In this document: positions 6,256 to 7,718 of the stretch, in pieces
How the letters are laid out: each line of letters opens with the position of its first letter
Position numbering within the stretch: position 1 is the first letter of the stretch
DNA from: Thermoprotei archaeon
GTDB lineage: Archaea > Thermoproteota > Thermoprotei_A > Sulfolobales > WANQ01
NCBI GenBank assembly: GCA_027038805.1
Contig: JALWGO010000258.1
Coordinates: forward strand, 1-7,718
Length of the DNA stretch: 7,718 bases
Reading direction: 5' to 3'
Program-made: the position numbers and the translations under genes
Notes under the pieces: generated by a model
Told to the model about the DNA's origin: nothing
Databases searched by the model: none
The model's input: the letters and a program-made list of their open reading frames with translations, nothing else

Positions 6256-6687
6256 TTGAGAAAACGCTATGACCACACCTTCTTTACAGAGGAACAAGTA
6301 AAAGTACTAAGACTGCGAGCTGAAGGATATACCCTTGAACAAATAGCAAGTATTCTTGGAACATCTAAATCAAACATACACACTATATTAAAAAAAGCTA
6401 AGGAAGCTCTAGAGAGAGCGAAAAGAACCATAGACTTGTACCGCGAGATATATTCAACTATATCGTTTACGTTTAATCGTGGAGATAGCTTAGCTAACAT
6501 AATTACACATATCTACGATACTGCTGATATCTATGGAATAAAAATAAAAATGCGCAGTCTTGAACTATTATACTATTTAAGAGAAATCTTATGGAACTGT
6601 CTAGAGCCTCGGAAGGATCTATTACTCTGCGATATACATGTAAAAATAGATAGAGATGGACATGTAATAGTTTCAACTAAACAATAA
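6256..6687 (+). CDS. Tfx-family DNA-binding transcriptional regulator
   Basis: A 143-residue protein close to the usual length of archaeal Tfx-type regulators. The N-terminal helix-turn-helix (about 9-55) reads TFFTEEQVKVLRLRAEGYT, then LEQIASILGTSKSNIHTI and a basic helix KKAKEALERAKRTI; this TFxTxxQxxVLRLRxxG pattern is characteristic of the family. The C-terminal domain (about 60-143) is mixed alpha/beta and presumably senses a signal or dimerises. The founding member, Tfx of Methanothermobacter, was reported to bind near the promoter of the molybdenum formylmethanofuran dehydrogenase operon. Cotranscription here with genes for a tungstopterin enzyme is therefore suggestive, and I infer control of the AOR/maturase region. 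The start is TTG at 6256, 3 bases after the MoaD-like stop, with a strong ribosome binding site upstream; no ATG lies near the conserved N-terminus. The gene ends 3 bases before the convergent neighbour. Confidence 0.85.
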   Translation: MRKRYDHTFFTEEQVKVLRLRAEGYTLEQIASILGTSKSNIHTILKKAKEALERAKRTIDLYREIYSTISFTFNRGDSLANIITHIYDTADIYGIKIKMRSLELLYYLREILWNCLEPRKDLLLCDIHVKIDRDGHVIVSTKQ

Positions 6688-6690
6688 ATA

Positions 6691-7718
6691 TTATAGTATC
6701 TCAGCATGGATACCAGTAGTTTTTGCAAAACTTTTTAGCTCCCTAGCATAGTCTCCTATTACTAGTGCGTAATGATTGCCCATACTTTTTTCTAACAGTA
6801 TTGATGCTTCTACATTTAATTCTATTGTAACCTGGGTTCTACAGTGCATATTGCTTTCAGGTTCGCCTTTCACGATAAGTCCTCTCAAAACCCTCATTCT
6901 GTCAAGACTGGGAGAGAATCTTAGGAGTGTTACTGGAGACTTTTCGGGATATTTTACAGCTATACCGACACCTCTGCCCGTTTCGAAATGTGTTTTTAAT
7001 ACATAGTTGCCTATGGTCATGGGAGCCGTACAATGAGCTATCATTAATTTATTGCCCTCTATCTTCGATGGATTTCCCATAAATACTGGCTTATTTGATA
7101 ACTTATTTAATACGATCATTGCAATAGCTGAAGGAACGTCTCCCTCACATCCAGCGACTATTCCTTCACTATTAAGTATGCTCAACGGCAAGCAAGCTGT
7201 AGTATCTAATGAGAATATTATATCAAAGCATTTAATTGTGATAGCATTTAGATTCCTTTCTTTAATTATGTTTCTTAGTGATATGTAGAGTTTTAATGCA
7301 TCTATTATTCTTTTATTATTCACCTCTGTTCTCTTCGCATCACTCTTAATTTTTTCCATTAGATCTATAACTTGTTCTTCACTAGTATTATTGTACACTT
7401 TGTATATCTCTTCCAATGGTACTTCCACTATATTTATTCCTAGTTTCTTCTTAACCGTTATTGGGTTTACTCTACTGTACACAAGCCACGGACTTATACC
7501 GCCAATCAGCCCTAGGTTATAATTGTATAGAGATAGTGCCGCTTCTATTCCTCTTATAGTTTTCACTAACTGACCTATAGTTTTCGGGTTTTTCTCTACA
7601 TCAAGGTAAATAGACCATACCTTGTTGTTAAGTTCCTCTGCTAGAGGTTTTGCCTCAAGAAGAGCAGGTAAACTATTCATCGTTGGATGAGCTATAAATA
7701 TCGTTGGCTTTCCTAATG
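6691..7718 (-). CDS. L-fucose isomerase-like protein (5' end outside window)
   Basis: The frame is open past the ATG at 7680 to the window edge and encodes LGKPTIFIAHPT before MNSLPALLEA. This matches the conserved strand and loop (AHPTxNSLPA) of L-fucose isomerase-related proteins, so that ATG is internal and about 341 residues of a longer protein are seen. Counting from that ATG, the C-terminal part shows VAGCEGDVPSAIAM (CEGD at 178-181), NPSKI, IAHCT (214-218), ETGRGVGIAV (233-242) and GNHYALVIGDY (301-311). The Glu of CEGD and the late His are likely metal ligands, by analogy with fucose and arabinose isomerases. Members of this broad archaeal group are mostly uncharacterised, so ketol-isomerase activity on a sugar is plausible but the substrate is unknown. 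It converges with the regulator gene, and nothing ties it functionally to the tungsten genes. Confidence 0.8.
   Translation of the reverse strand, partial: LGKPTIFIAHPTMNSLPALLEAKPLAEELNNKVWSIYLDVEKNPKTIGQLVKTIRGIEAALSLYNYNLGLIGGISPWLVYSRVNPITVKKKLGINIVEVPLEEIYKVYNNTSEEQVIDLMEKIKSDAKRTEVNNKRIIDALKLYISLRNIIKERNLNAITIKCFDIIFSLDTTACLPLSILNSEGIVAGCEGDVPSAIAMIVLNKLSNKPVFMGNPSKIEGNKLMIAHCTAPMTIGNYVLKTHFETGRGVGIAVKYPEKSPVTLLRFSPSLDRMRVLRGLIVKGEPESNMHCRTQVTIELNVEASILLEKSMGNHYALVIGDYARELKSFAKTTGIHAEIL
6718..6736 (+). terminator. Possible terminator of the maturase operon, inside the convergent gene
   Basis: AGTTTT-TGC-AAAACT (6718-6732) can form a 6-bp hairpin and is followed directly by a T run to 6736, about 30 bases past the regulator stop. 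With only 3 bases between the convergent genes, the + strand transcript must end within the opposite gene, and this is the first T-rich site. On the other strand the same bases encode SFAKTT, so the structure may be coincidental. Confidence 0.35.

Noticed and set aside
6776..7288. Two + strand frames (6776-7006, 7052-7288) opposite the isomerase-like gene
   Set aside because: They are antisense to conserved motifs (CEGD, AHCT, GRGVG) and have no recognisable content.

Overview
The window looks like the chromosome of a hyperthermophilic crenarchaeon, probably of the Desulfurococcales (Staphylothermus-like). This rests on the strong AT bias, heavy use of AGA/AGG and ATA codons, archaeal TTTAAAT-type TATA boxes, GGAGGTG-type ribosome binding sites, T-rich terminators and the gene families present. 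The genus is an inference; no rRNA or tRNA is present to confirm it. Coding density is very high and no gene-free stretch reaches 300 bases.

Layout. (1) Positions 1-1649, + strand: the 3' end of an unrecognised gene runs directly into a GT4-type (glycogen-synthase-like) glycosyltransferase. The pair ends in a T-rich terminator. (2) 1718-2656, - strand: a carbamate kinase with its own promoter, convergent with the glycosyltransferase. (3) 2801-4693, - strand: a tungsten/pterin aldehyde:ferredoxin oxidoreductase (AOR family). (4) 4822-6687, + strand, divergent from AOR: a compact operon of a radical SAM/SPASM protein of the AOR cofactor-maturase type, a MoaD/ThiS-like sulfur carrier ending in Gly-Gly-Gly-Gly, and a Tfx-family DNA-binding regulator. 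(5) 6691 to the right edge, - strand: a 5'-truncated L-fucose-isomerase-like protein, tail to tail with the regulator and only 3 bases from it.

The central part (2801-6687) reads as one functional unit. It holds a tungstopterin enzyme, a radical SAM protein thought to modify or install its cofactor, a MoaD-like protein that could supply sulfur for the dithiolene of the pterin, and a transcription factor. The founding member of that factor's family (Tfx of Methanothermobacter) was described as acting on the operon for the molybdenum formylmethanofuran dehydrogenase. The 128-bp divergent promoter between AOR and the maturase carries a perfect 10-bp inverted repeat between the two TATA boxes, a good candidate operator. 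The AOR/radical SAM/MoaD association is known from other archaea. The cotranscribed Tfx-type regulator and the candidate operator are the parts most worth following up, as a possible tungsten-enzyme regulatory circuit.
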